From the NCBI GenBank assembly GCA_964371355.1, contig CAYJMG010000016.1:1-64000 (forward strand): a stretch of DNA of 64,000 nucleotides, in the 5' to 3' direction. The notes beneath the pieces were generated by a model. That model did no database searches. It was not told where the DNA came from and saw only the letters and a program-made list of their open reading frames with translations. Origin of the DNA: JACRBR01 sp964371355. GTDB taxonomy: Bacteria; Chloroflexota; Dehalococcoidia; DSTF01; JACRBR01. Within the stretch, counting starts at the first letter, position 1. Every line of letters starts with the position of its first letter. Position numbers and translations under genes: made by a program. Shown here one piece after another: positions 33,183-41,247 of the stretch.

Positions 33183-34811
33183 CTACGGAAGCGGGACCCC
33201 GTTGTAGAGGAGGTCGGTGTCGCCGGTGAACACGTCGGTGTAGATGTTCGCCAGTGCGACGATCGGCCGGTCCGACTCCAGGATCGCCGTGCCGGCGAAG
33301 CCGTTCGGCAGGAACGCCTCCAGGTACTGGAACACCGTTGTCTCGCGCGACACGAACACGCAGTAGGCCTGCTCGCCGCCCGGCAGGTCCAGGCCCTTGT
33401 ACTTGATGCAGACGTTCGCCGTGCCGCCGTCGGCCACCAGCACGCGGAACCACGAGTCCCACCCGCGGTGCCCCGCATACGGCCCGTAGTTCTTGTTCAG
33501 CACGGGCAGCAGCACGCGGTTCGCGCCGTCCTCGGGCCGCAGCCCGCGGTAGTTCGTGAACGTGTCCGCGTACTTCGTGCTGCGGCTCACGATCACGCCT
33601 ATCGGCTGCGTCGAGGTGATCCGCGCCGTCCCGACGAAGTTCGGCGGGAGCCGGTCGCCCGCCAGCAGACAGTTCGCGTAGTCGTCGCGGTCCTGGAAGC
33701 ACAGCCGCGCGCCGCGCACCGTCAGCGTGTTCTGCTTCGCCACGAACGCGCCGCCCGCGTTCAGGTCGAACCCCTCGAACCGGATCGTCACCTGCGCAGG
33801 CTTGGACGGATCCTTGTTCTCGATCTGAAACCGCGTGCTGAAGGCGTTCAGCGGCCCCACCTCGCGGTCGACGAGCGGCAACAGCACGGTCGTGCTCATC
33901 TCCTTGTCGTCGATTGCCCGGTAGGAGGAGAAGGGGTTGTACAGCGTGTTGTAGGTGTCCGCGGCCGCCGTCAGCACCTGCTTCTCGGCCGCGACGTTCT
34001 GCGCGTTTTTGTGCGTTTCGATGCGCACGGACCCCGTGAACCCGGCGGGCACGCCGAAGGTGTCCGGATCGCGGAACAGCGTGCCCTTGGGCGCTATCGG
34101 CCGGCCGCCGTTCGGGCAGCCCGACTGTTTGGCCACGCCCTTGGCGCCCGGCTTGTACGGGTCCCAGGCGATCTCGCCGTCGGTGTAGTTGCTCAGGTAG
34201 GTCAGCGTCACGCAGGCGGTGGTGTCGCTCAGGTTCTGCACGGCGAAGCGGCCGTTCCAGTCGCCCTGCGCCCCGTCGCGGTTCGCGATGAGGGGCAGGT
34301 ACATCTTGCTGGAGCCTGCCAGGATCGTCGTCGTGTTCCCGTCGATGAGGAAGGCGCCGTTCCGCCGCACGTCCTTCGCATACAGCGCGACGATCGGCTG
34401 GTCGCTCTCGACAACCGCCGACCCCTTGTAGCCGGCCGGGAGGCCCGGGTGCGTCTCCGTGAAGAACGTCCACCCCTGCCCCGGCCCGATCGGCGGGCAA
34501 GTGGCGGAGGGACACCCGTCCTGCGCCAGCAGCGCCCCCGTCTCCGAGTAGTACGAGACGATGATGTTCGCGTCGCCCGCGCCGATGTTCTGCACGCGCA
34601 CCCACGTGTTCTCGGCGCCGAAGTTGTAAGCGGGACCCGGGGCGGTCGCGGATGCAGGCTGCGCGTCGCGGTCAAGCGAGAAAACGCCGGATGAGACGGC
34701 CGTTGCGGCGATGACGGCCGCGGCGATGAGAAGCGGCGCCCGTCCGCGCGCCCACATCGCGCGTGAGGCCGCCGGGATTCGCACCAGTTGTCGAAGGGAA
34801 AACGGCCGCAT
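33183..34811 (-). CDS. Secreted repeat protein of unknown function
   Basis: 542 residues from ATG 34811. An N-terminal membrane segment (APLLIAAAVIAATAVSSGVF) acts as signal or anchor. The rest consists of several related beta-rich modules, each with a TWVRVQNIGAGDANIIVSYY or TRFQIENKDPSKPAQVTIRF opening and a GSAVVESDQPIVALY / GTARITSTQPIGVIV / GTAILESDRPIVALA closing strand. Cys pairs (CPSATCPP, CPNGG) fit an extracytoplasmic location. I do not recognise a named family; similar surface proteins occur in Chloroflexota. It may be adhesive or structural. Confidence 0.75.
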   Translation of the reverse strand: MRPFSLRQLVRIPAASRAMWARGRAPLLIAAAVIAATAVSSGVFSLDRDAQPASATAPGPAYNFGAENTWVRVQNIGAGDANIIVSYYSETGALLAQDGCPSATCPPIGPGQGWTFFTETHPGLPAGYKGSAVVESDQPIVALYAKDVRRNGAFLIDGNTTTILAGSSKMYLPLIANRDGAQGDWNGRFAVQNLSDTTACVTLTYLSNYTDGEIAWDPYKPGAKGVAKQSGCPNGGRPIAPKGTLFRDPDTFGVPAGFTGSVRIETHKNAQNVAAEKQVLTAAADTYNTLYNPFSSYRAIDDKEMSTTVLLPLVDREVGPLNAFSTRFQIENKDPSKPAQVTIRFEGFDLNAGGAFVAKQNTLTVRGARLCFQDRDDYANCLLAGDRLPPNFVGTARITSTQPIGVIVSRSTKYADTFTNYRGLRPEDGANRVLLPVLNKNYGPYAGHRGWDSWFRVLVADGGTANVCIKYKGLDLPGGEQAYCVFVSRETTVFQYLEAFLPNGFAGTAILESDRPIVALANIYTDVFTGDTDLLYNGVPLP

Positions 34812-34924
34812 GCCCGGATCCTTCCGCCCCGCCACCGGCGCAGTCTAACAAACACAAGATCGCCCCCGTCAATGAGGCATCGACATGGTTCGCGACCACG
34901 TTGCCGCCTCGATTGCGGCCGAAG

Positions 34925-34930
34925 TACACT
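34925..34930 (+). promoter_or_regulatory. -10 box (TACACT) for a leaderless start
   Basis: TACACT, then six bases, then the ATG at 34937, without a ribosome site. A weak -35 (TTGCCG, 34901-34906) lies 18 bases upstream. Confidence 0.55.
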
Positions 34931-34936
34931 GACAAC

Positions 34937-35134
34937 ATGTGGACGGCAAAGCAGGCAACGTTGGAACTGGTCAAGGAGATGCCTGACGAGGTGTCAATGC
35001 GCACCATCCTCGACGAGCTGGAGTTCCTCGCACGAATTGAGCAGGGCATTGCCGAAGCCGAGCGCGGGGAAGTCGTCCCTCACGCAGAGGTCATGAAAGA
35101 AATGGACCAGTGGCTCAAGTCACTTGGTCAGTAA
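34937..35134 (+). CDS. Antitoxin-like small protein
   Basis: 65 residues: MWTAKQATLELVKEMPDEVSMRTILDELEFLARIEQGIAEAERGEVVPHAEVMKEMDQWL. The EMPDEVSMRTILDEL and RGEVVPHAEVMKEM segments are common in antitoxins paired with ParE/RelE toxins. The next gene is such a toxin and overlaps by 25 bases. The start is ATG 34937 behind the TACACT box. Confidence 0.8.
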   Translation: MWTAKQATLELVKEMPDEVSMRTILDELEFLARIEQGIAEAERGEVVPHAEVMKEMDQWLKSLGQ

Positions 35135-35421
35135 CTGCCCTCCAACACCTTCGCGACATCCTCGCTTATATCGCAGCCGACTCGCCGAACAGCGCGCGCG
35201 AGTTCGATCGTCAGCTGCGGCGGGCTGTTGAGCGCTTATCGCTCTTCCCCGAGTCTGGCCGCCGGGTTCCTCGCGCGAAGTCGGAGCGTGCCCGCGAGAT
35301 CGTGTTCAAGAACTATCGCATCGGATATGTTGCATATCCCGACGAAGTGATCATCGTGGCCGTCTGGCATGGCGCGATGGACGTTGACTCTCGCTCTGGC
35401 CGGATCAAGTGGGAGTGGTAG
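35110..35421 (+). CDS. ParE/RelE-type toxin
   Basis: 103 residues from GTG 35110. VTWSVTALQHLRDILAYIAADSPNSAREFDRQLRRAVERLSLFPESGRRVP and the C-terminal FKNYRIGYVAYPDEVIIVAVWHG are the usual ParE-like blocks. ParE proteins poison gyrase and RelE proteins cleave ribosomal mRNA; sequence alone does not decide which. It overlaps its antitoxin by 25 bases. Confidence 0.88.
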   Translation: MAQVTWSVTALQHLRDILAYIAADSPNSAREFDRQLRRAVERLSLFPESGRRVPRAKSERAREIVFKNYRIGYVAYPDEVIIVAVWHGAMDVDSRSGRIKWEW

Positions 35422-35516
35422 CCTCCTCCGTCAGGATCCCCATCAGCACGTTGTCGTTCTACCGAGCGTCGCGGAACTCCGCCCATCGCTAACGGCCTTC
35501 CCCTGGATCTGATGGC

Positions 35517-36149
35517 CTACGCCAGCACGCGCTCCAGCGCCGCGCATGCCGCTGTCACCACGTCGCCGAAGTCCGCCGACGCGTCGATCACGCACCACGC
35601 GTCGCCGTCGCCGCGCGCCAGCTCCAGGAAGCCCGCTCGCACGCGCTCGTGGAAGGCTACCGTCTCGTTGTCGAAGTGGTTGGCACCGCCGTCGCCCGCG
35701 CGCCGCCGCAGCCCGACGTCCACCGGCAGGTCCAGCAGCAACGTCATGTCCGGCGCGAGCCCGCCGGTCGCGATCGCGTTCGCCCGCTCGACCAGCTCGC
35801 GCCCCAGGCGTCGGCCGTAGCCCTGGTAGGCCGTCGAGGACCCAGCGAAGCGGTCGCATACCACGACGGAGCCGCGCGCCAGCGCTGGCCGGATGACCTC
35901 CGCCACGAGCTGCGCGCGCGCCGCCTCGAACAGCAGCAGCTCGGCCAGCGGGTCGCCAGCGCTGCGTTGCGCCAGCACCAGCTCGCGGACGCGCTCACCC
36001 AGCGCCGTGCCGCCGGGCTCGCGCGTCAGCACCACCTCGTGGCCGCCGTCGACAAGCCGCTCGTGCAGTGCGTGCTGCAGCCGCGACTTGCCGGCGCCGT
36101 CGCCGCCTTCGATGACGATGAACCTGCCCCGGCCCGTGTGCGTGCTCAC
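35517..36149 (-). CDS. tmk: Thymidylate kinase
   Basis: Phosphorylates dTMP. 210 residues from GTG 36149: FIVIEGGDGAGKSRLQHAL is the P-loop (14-22), TREPGGTALGERVRELVL the DRY-like region, VVCDRFAGSSTAYQGYGR the substrate loop. The lid (LRRRAGDGGANHFDNE) is of the arginine-rich type. It is a single gene here. Longer upstream readings reach into a terminator-like hairpin and are unlikely. Confidence 0.94.
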   Translation of the reverse strand: MSTHTGRGRFIVIEGGDGAGKSRLQHALHERLVDGGHEVVLTREPGGTALGERVRELVLAQRSAGDPLAELLLFEAARAQLVAEVIRPALARGSVVVCDRFAGSSTAYQGYGRRLGRELVERANAIATGGLAPDMTLLLDLPVDVGLRRRAGDGGANHFDNETVAFHERVRAGFLELARGDGDAWCVIDASADFGDVVTAACAALERVLA

Positions 36150-36250
36150 CCGCCAGTCATACGCCCGCGGCGTGACGCTGTCAACGTACCTTCGCGACGG
36201 CCGGAGGCCGCCGCTTGGTGCCACCCCGGGCCGGCGGCGCAGCAACACAA

Positions 36251-36283
36251 GCGGAAGGGGCCGCTCAGCGCAGCCCCTTCCGC
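36251..36283 (-). terminator. Terminator-like hairpin after the cohesin-like lipoprotein
   Basis: A perfect 11-bp stem (GCGGAAGGGGC 36251-36261, GCCCCTTCCGC 36273-36283) with an 11-base loop lies 46 bases beyond the end of the minus-strand gene at 36329, followed by TTGTGTT. It separates that gene from tmk. Confidence 0.65.
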
Positions 36284-36328
36284 AATCATCCAAGCATGTG
36301 TTGGTGCCGCGCACCCGATTGCGGCGTG

Positions 36329-37420
36329 CTACTCCACGGTCAGCGTCGCGCTGTTACAGGAGATAGGGGCAACATCGGCGCTGTCGTCACAGTCACCGAT
36401 TTGCGTTGCGTTCGCGTCAAAGAAGTCTGTGTCCCCAGGGTAGAACGAAAGGTCGACGTCGCCCGAGGCCACAGCCTGAAACTGGACAGTGGCCAACACG
36501 ATTTCACCCGACGAATAGTTAGTCACGCCGTCAGCGAAGCACGATATCATCGCCTGGCCGGTTTCGGGATCGCCGTCCCCAGTGAAGCTGCCGGGATCGT
36601 CAGCATCGCCTTGGGGAGCTGGCAGCAGGCAGTTCCAGCCGCCTGGGCCTGAGCCCAAGGACCCTTCATTCAAGTCAGGATTCCGGGACAGGCTCGATCC
36701 GTTGATGATGGTTGGCGCGACGATCTTGGCATAGTCGTACGCAATCTGTGCGTTGAACGCTGCGATCCCTCCATTCCCGATACCGCCGTCGTACGACGGA
36801 ATCCCTGTGAGAACTAGCCCGACGCGTATAACGTCTCCAACCTTGATGGTTCTCGTGGTTTGGATGCCGGGTTCACTCGCGTTGAGATCCAGGATCGCCT
36901 GCATGCCTGATATTCCGGAATTCGTTGCGGCTATGGTTGATGGATCTATCGTCGCCCCAGCAGGTGGTTCCGGGAGATCATTCAACACTTCCGGCTCAGC
37001 ATCCAAGTTCCCGCCGGTGATGTCTTCGGTGAGTTCGCTGTCTTCTCCGAGAGTATTTCGCTCGGACGCGTTCGGCGTAACCGGCACGTCGCTCGCCACG
37101 GGCGTGTTGCCGCTGCCCTCGATCGTCTCCACCGGCCGGGGTGTGCCCTCCGCTCCCGGTGTGCCGCCGGTGGCTCCGGCGGTGCCGCCGGCCTCGGGGG
37201 TGCCGCTCGCGCTCGTGCCGTCGGCGCCCGGCGTGCCGCTTGTGGCGGTGCCCGTCTTTCCGGGCGTGCCGGCCTTCGACGTCGCCGCCGAAGTCTTCGA
37301 CGTCCCGGTGCCGGTCGCCGTCTTGTCGCCGTCGTCCCCGTCGCCGTCCCCGCCGCACGCTGCCAGCGCCACCGCACCCACGAACAGGCCCGCCATCAGC
37401 GCTACTGCCCATCGTCTCAC
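36329..37420 (-). CDS. Cohesin-like domain lipoprotein
   Basis: 363 residues, GTG start with GGAGGT 7 bases upstream. The signal peptide ends in a lipobox (VALAACGG, Cys about 22), then a Gly/Thr/Pro-rich spacer (residues 23-105; GTPGAEGTP-type words). Residues about 170-360 look like a cohesin-type beta-sandwich: GDVIRVGLVLTGIPSYDGGIGNGGIAAFNAQIAYDY, then VTNYSSGEIVLATVQFQAVASGDVDLSFYPGDTDFFD. This resembles the truncated protein at 2-1477, including GWNC and MISCF. It is anchored outside the membrane and could bind dockerin-like partners (inference). Confidence 0.78.
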   Translation of the reverse strand: MRRWAVALMAGLFVGAVALAACGGDGDGDDGDKTATGTGTSKTSAATSKAGTPGKTGTATSGTPGADGTSASGTPEAGGTAGATGGTPGAEGTPRPVETIEGSGNTPVASDVPVTPNASERNTLGEDSELTEDITGGNLDAEPEVLNDLPEPPAGATIDPSTIAATNSGISGMQAILDLNASEPGIQTTRTIKVGDVIRVGLVLTGIPSYDGGIGNGGIAAFNAQIAYDYAKIVAPTIINGSSLSRNPDLNEGSLGSGPGGWNCLLPAPQGDADDPGSFTGDGDPETGQAMISCFADGVTNYSSGEIVLATVQFQAVASGDVDLSFYPGDTDFFDANATQIGDCDDSADVAPISCNSATLTVE

Positions 37421-37631
37421 GTTCGCTACCTCCAGTGATTCCTCCGCGCCGCAGGCGGCTATCCTTGCCGCGCCGGGCGCCCTCCAAACCCGCGGCGGTG
37501 GCGTACTCTGGCAGGGCGCCGCGAGATTCGTATCATACTGGATCGCACCCCTCTCCGCGCTAGCGGCTCGTGTCCAGAAACCGCCCTCCGTAAACGTTCC
37601 GCAACATCCTCACGCCCCTCCGGCCATCTGC

Positions 37632-37710
37632 TATACTCTGCCGGTTCGCGCCGCTCCGGCGCGGATACTGCTTCGAGAGGAGCGGCCGGCCGCCACGGCG
37701 GAGTCGGCCG
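37632..37710 (+). promoter_or_regulatory. purA promoter and GC-rich leader
   Basis: TATACT (37632-37637) is a good -10 box in the 296-base divergent region 37421-37716. The leader then folds: GCGCCGCTCCGGCGC, and CGGCCG (37683-37688) pairing with CGGCCG (37705-37710) around an inner GCCGCCACGGCG, followed by AATTTT right at the purA ATG. The hairpin could hide the weak ribosome site. No other gene is seen in this gap. Confidence 0.4.
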
Positions 37711-37716
37711 AATTTT

Positions 37717-39033
37717 ATGCCTGCGGTAGTGGTCATCGGCGGCCAGTGGGGTGATGAGGGCAAGGGCCGCATCATCGACCTCGTCGCACAGGGCGCGTCC
37801 ATCGTCGCCCGCTACTCGGCGGGGAACAACGCCGGTCACACCGTCATCAACGACATGGGCGAGTTCAAGCTGAACGTCGTGCCGGCCGGCATCTTCTATC
37901 GCGAGAAGACGTGCATCGTCGGCAACGGCGTCGCCGTCGACCCGGCCATCCTGCTGAACGAGATCGAGACGCTGTCCTCGCGCGGGGTCAGCGTCGAGCA
38001 CCTATTCATCAGCGACCGCTGTCACATCATCATGCCGTGGCACCCGCTCATCGACCTCGCCGACGAGAAGCTGCGCGGGAAGGCGGCCATCGGCACCACC
38101 GGCCGTGGCGTCGGGCCGTGCTTCACGGACAAGGTTGCCCGCATCGGTGTCCGCATGGGGGACCTCATCGACCCCGAGGCGTTCCACGCCCGGCTCGAGT
38201 TCATCCTGCCCTACAAGAACAAGGTGCTCACCCAGCTCTACGGGCTCGACCCCCTCGACTTCGGCACCGTCTACCGCGAGTACGGTGAGCTGGGCGCGCG
38301 GTTGGCGCCGTTCGTGCGCGACACGTCGATCATTGTGCACGACGCGCTGGAGCGCGGCGACACCATCCTGCTCGAAGGCGCGCAGGGCTGCCTGCTGGAC
38401 CTGGACGCAGGGACGTACGAGTACGTGACGTCGTCGGTGCCGTCATCGTCGGCGGGCGGGGCGGGTATCGGCATTGGCATCGGGCCGACCGTGATCCAGC
38501 AGGTCGTGGGCATCTACAAGGCGTACATGACGCGCGTGGGCAACGGCCCGATGCCCACCGAGCTGCTGGACGAGACGGGCAAGATCCTGCAGGTGGAGGG
38601 CCCGCGTCCGGAGATCGGCACGACAACCGGCCGCAAGCGCCGCACGGGCTGGTTCGACGCCGTCGCGTCGCGATACAGCGCCCTCGTCAACGGCGTGACC
38701 AGCGGCGTGCTGACGCGCCTCGACGTGCTGGACAACTTCCCCTCGATCAAGATCTGCACATCGTACGAGACCGAGGACGGCCGGACGCTGCAGTCGATGC
38801 CGGCGAGTTCCGTCGTGCTCTCGCAGGTGAAGCCGGTATATGAGGAAGTGGAAGGCTGGCGCGCGCCGACGGCGGGCTGCCGCTCGTGGGAGGAGCTGCC
38901 GGACAAGGCGAAGGCGTACATTCGCCGCATCGAGCAGCTCCTGGGGATCCCCATCGACATCGTGTCCGTGGGCCCGGAGCGCGGGCAGGCGATCATCGTC
39001 CACGACGTGCTGAAGGTGAAGCCGCGACCGTAG
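37717..39033 (+). CDS. purA: Adenylosuccinate synthetase
   Basis: First step from IMP to AMP, using GTP and aspartate. 438 residues: VVIGGQWGDEGKGRIIDLVA (phosphate loop 8-17, catalytic Asp13), NNAGHTV (catalytic His), GTTGRGVGPCFTDK, QGCLLDLDAGTYEYVTSS and TTGRKRRTGWFD. Complete and of normal length. The start ATG is read directly from AATTTT with no clear Shine-Dalgarno. Confidence 0.97.
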   Translation: MPAVVVIGGQWGDEGKGRIIDLVAQGASIVARYSAGNNAGHTVINDMGEFKLNVVPAGIFYREKTCIVGNGVAVDPAILLNEIETLSSRGVSVEHLFISDRCHIIMPWHPLIDLADEKLRGKAAIGTTGRGVGPCFTDKVARIGVRMGDLIDPEAFHARLEFILPYKNKVLTQLYGLDPLDFGTVYREYGELGARLAPFVRDTSIIVHDALERGDTILLEGAQGCLLDLDAGTYEYVTSSVPSSSAGGAGIGIGIGPTVIQQVVGIYKAYMTRVGNGPMPTELLDETGKILQVEGPRPEIGTTTGRKRRTGWFDAVASRYSALVNGVTSGVLTRLDVLDNFPSIKICTSYETEDGRTLQSMPASSVVLSQVKPVYEEVEGWRAPTAGCRSWEELPDKAKAYIRRIEQLLGIPIDIVSVGPERGQAIIVHDVLKVKPRP

Positions 39034-39062
39034 GCTCGGCGGGCCCGGTTGCTTGATCGCGG

Positions 39063-39068
39063 TACACT
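39063..39068 (+). promoter_or_regulatory. -10 box (TACACT) for a leaderless start
   Basis: TACACT, six bases (GCTCCC), then the ATG at 39075. Same layout as at 34925. Confidence 0.55.
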
Positions 39069-39074
39069 GCTCCC

Positions 39075-39371
39075 ATGGGCACGATGACACGCGAGCAGTT
39101 CATCGAAGAGTTCGGCGCTACTCCCGAGCAGGTCGCTATGGAGATGGAGGAGTTCCGCCGGTCCACGGCATACTTCGCCGAACATGAGGCGGACCTGAGG
39201 CGGAGATATGACGACATGTGGATCGCGATTCATGCCGGAGGGCTGGTCGCTTCTGCCGCGACGCAAGACGAGCTACTCCGTGAGTTGGCATCCGGTGGTG
39301 TTCCGTCTAATCATTCCCTAATCAAGTACCTCTCCTCGGAAGAACCCACCCTCATACTCCTGTGCCGCTGA
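39075..39371 (+). CDS. DUF5678-like small protein (pair 1)
   Basis: 98 residues. The core YFAEHEADLRRRYDDMWIAIHAGGLVASAATQDELLRELA fits DUF5678: a helix ending in a Tyr, a beta-hairpin with W(I/V)A and V(A/I)A, then a helix. A second member with WAEHRAEF...VIAVSNDLFELQREL lies at 44064. Each is followed by an overlapping retropepsin-like protease gene; here the overlap is 10 bases. The function is unknown. Partner, inhibitor or substrate of the protease are all possible. Confidence 0.7.
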   Translation: MGTMTREQFIEEFGATPEQVAMEMEEFRRSTAYFAEHEADLRRRYDDMWIAIHAGGLVASAATQDELLRELASGGVPSNHSLIKYLSSEEPTLILLCR

Positions 39372-39790
39372 TCGGCTGGTACGACTCCGGGAGACCGTTC
39401 GTCGACGCGCGGATCGTCCTCCGACGCCTGGGCATCGAGGGGACCGTCTCCCTGTTTGTCGACACGGGAGCCGACAGGACGATATTGCAGCCATCAGACG
39501 CGCGTCACTTGCGGATCGACCTTGCCCGCCTAACAGGTTCAGCCCGCATGTTCGGCCTCGGCGGTGTCGTTACGCAGTTCGTCGAGCCCGCTTCGCTCGT
39601 GTTCCAGACGGTGGACAACATCTTCGTATACCGGCTGGATCTGGTGATCGCTCGTCCAATGGATGGTCCTCAGCTTCCTTCCCTGCTCGGGCGCGATATC
39701 CTCAACCGCTGGCACATGACTTACCGTCCGTTCGACAATCGTCTCGAGTTCGATGTAGCCACGGCCGACGCGACCTTCGATCTGGCCTGA
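39362..39790 (+). CDS. Retropepsin-like aspartic protease (pair 1)
   Basis: 142 residues, GTG start within the end of the DUF5678-like gene. LFVDTGADRTIL (Asp34-Thr-Gly) is the aspartic protease active site; MFGLGGVVTQF and LPSLLGRDILNRW are the flap and the hydrophobic-GRDIL segment of clan AA proteases. One active-site motif means the enzyme must dimerise. No signal peptide. The same motifs in the same order occur in the protease at 44369. Confidence 0.82.
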   Translation: MPLIGWYDSGRPFVDARIVLRRLGIEGTVSLFVDTGADRTILQPSDARHLRIDLARLTGSARMFGLGGVVTQFVEPASLVFQTVDNIFVYRLDLVIARPMDGPQLPSLLGRDILNRWHMTYRPFDNRLEFDVATADATFDLA

Positions 39791-39805
39791 TCGGGAGTAA
39801 CGCTC

Positions 39806-40480
39806 ATGCCCGAATTCATCATCGTTGACGGCCCCGCAGAGGGCGTCGCGACCATCACGCTGAACCGGCCGGAGAAGAAGAACGCGCTCTCGATCGCCCT
39901 GCGTGACGAGATCAGCGATGCGCTGTCGGCGCTCGCCGATGACCCCGCGCTGAAATGCCTGGTCGTCACGGGGGCCGGCGACGCCTTCTGTGCCGGCTTC
40001 GACCTGAAGGAGTTCGAGCGGGTCCGCGAGCCCGGCTTCGGCGATAAGCTGTGGGCCTCCAGCGATCGCTACCACCGCGCATGCCTGGCCTTCCCGCTGC
40101 CGACGATCGCAGCCGTCAACGGCCCGGCGCTCGCCGGGGGCTTCGACCTCGCCGTCATGTGCGACATCCGCATCGCGTCCGAACGGGCGCGCTTCGGCCA
40201 TCCCGAGATCACCTTCGGCGACGTCGTGTACGGCCCCCTGCACGACCTGGCCGGCGCGGCGGTCGCCCGCGACCTCTGCTTCACCGGCCGCATCATCGAC
40301 TCTACCGAGGCGCTCGCGGTTCGACTGGTGTCGCGCGTGGTGGCGCCCGACCGGCTGCTGGAGGAAGCCGGCGCAGCCGCGGCCCAGGTCGCCCGCGCGC
40401 CGCGTGACGTGCTCGTGCGCACGAAGGCCAAGGCAGCGCGCCGTGCCGCCGTCCTCCAGGAGCGCACACTCGACCTGTAA
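39806..40480 (+). CDS. Enoyl-CoA hydratase/isomerase family protein
   Basis: 224 residues. GVATITLNRPEKKNALS, CLVVTGAGDAFCAGFDLKEF (oxyanion hole) and PTIAAVNGPALAGGFDLAVMCDIRIASE (second oxyanion hole) are crotonase signatures. The usual catalytic Glu after GGG is replaced in the AGGFDLAVM stretch, while EITFGDVVYGP keeps Glu-Ile. It is some 35 residues shorter than typical, lacking the last trimer helices. Reaction within the superfamily is not assignable. Confidence 0.9.
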   Translation: MPEFIIVDGPAEGVATITLNRPEKKNALSIALRDEISDALSALADDPALKCLVVTGAGDAFCAGFDLKEFERVREPGFGDKLWASSDRYHRACLAFPLPTIAAVNGPALAGGFDLAVMCDIRIASERARFGHPEITFGDVVYGPLHDLAGAAVARDLCFTGRIIDSTEALAVRLVSRVVAPDRLLEEAGAAAAQVARAPRDVLVRTKAKAARRAAVLQERTLDL

Positions 40481-40644
40481 CGTGCGTTCGGCGCCGGGCA
40501 CTCATATGTCGCGCCGCATTGACATCGCCGGGTAGCGCTGGATTCACGCAGATTCGTTTGGCTGCCGCTCTCAGGCCCTGCTACCCTGTCGCTGTACATT
40601 TTCTTCCGCTCTGAACCGAATCTCCGCGGGGCCGTACCACCTCC

Positions 40645-41247
40645 ATGACCATCGAAGAGATCCGCCAGCCCACCAGACTCGCGTCCCTCCCGGACCTCGA
40701 GCGCATCGAGCACGCGATCCGGGAGATCATCGCGGCCGTGGGGGAGGATCCGGGCCGGGAGGGTCTGGCCGACACACCGGCCCGCGTCGCCCGCATGTAC
40801 GCCGAGCTATTCGAGGGCCTGCGGATCGACCCGACGGAGCACCTGCGGGTCGGCTTCGAAGCCGGCCACGACGAGATGGTCATACTCCGCGACATCCCCT
40901 TCTACAGCGTCTGTGAGCATCACTTCATGCCCTTCCATGGCACCGCCGCCGTCGGCTACATCCCCGATGGCCGTGTCGTCGGCGTTAGCAAGCTCGCCCG
41001 CCTGGTCGAGGGCTACGCCCGGCGCCCGCAGCTCCAGGAGCGTCTCACGTCGCAGGTCGCCGACGCGCTCATGGACACCCTCCGTCCGGACGGCGTGGCC
41101 GTCGTCATCGAGGCCGAGCACCTCTGCATGACGCAGCGCGGCATCAAGAAACCCGGATCCCGCATGGTCACGTCGGCCACCCGCGGCCTCTTCCGCAAGA
41201 ATGAGGTCACGCGCGCGGAGTTCCTCTCGCTGGTGCGTGGCTCGTGA
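40645..41247 (+). CDS. folE: GTP cyclohydrolase I
   Basis: Makes dihydroneopterin triphosphate for folate. 200 residues. The zinc site is FYSVCEHHFMPF (Cys90, His93) and EAEHLCMTQRG (Cys161); GVSKLARLVEGYARRPQLQERLTSQVA and the catalytic GIKKPGSRMVTSATRGLF are intact. ATG 40645; a TTGACA at 40519 may be a -35. Its stop overlaps the next gene by 4 bases. Confidence 0.97.
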   Translation: MTIEEIRQPTRLASLPDLERIEHAIREIIAAVGEDPGREGLADTPARVARMYAELFEGLRIDPTEHLRVGFEAGHDEMVILRDIPFYSVCEHHFMPFHGTAAVGYIPDGRVVGVSKLARLVEGYARRPQLQERLTSQVADALMDTLRPDGVAVVIEAEHLCMTQRGIKKPGSRMVTSATRGLFRKNEVTRAEFLSLVRGS

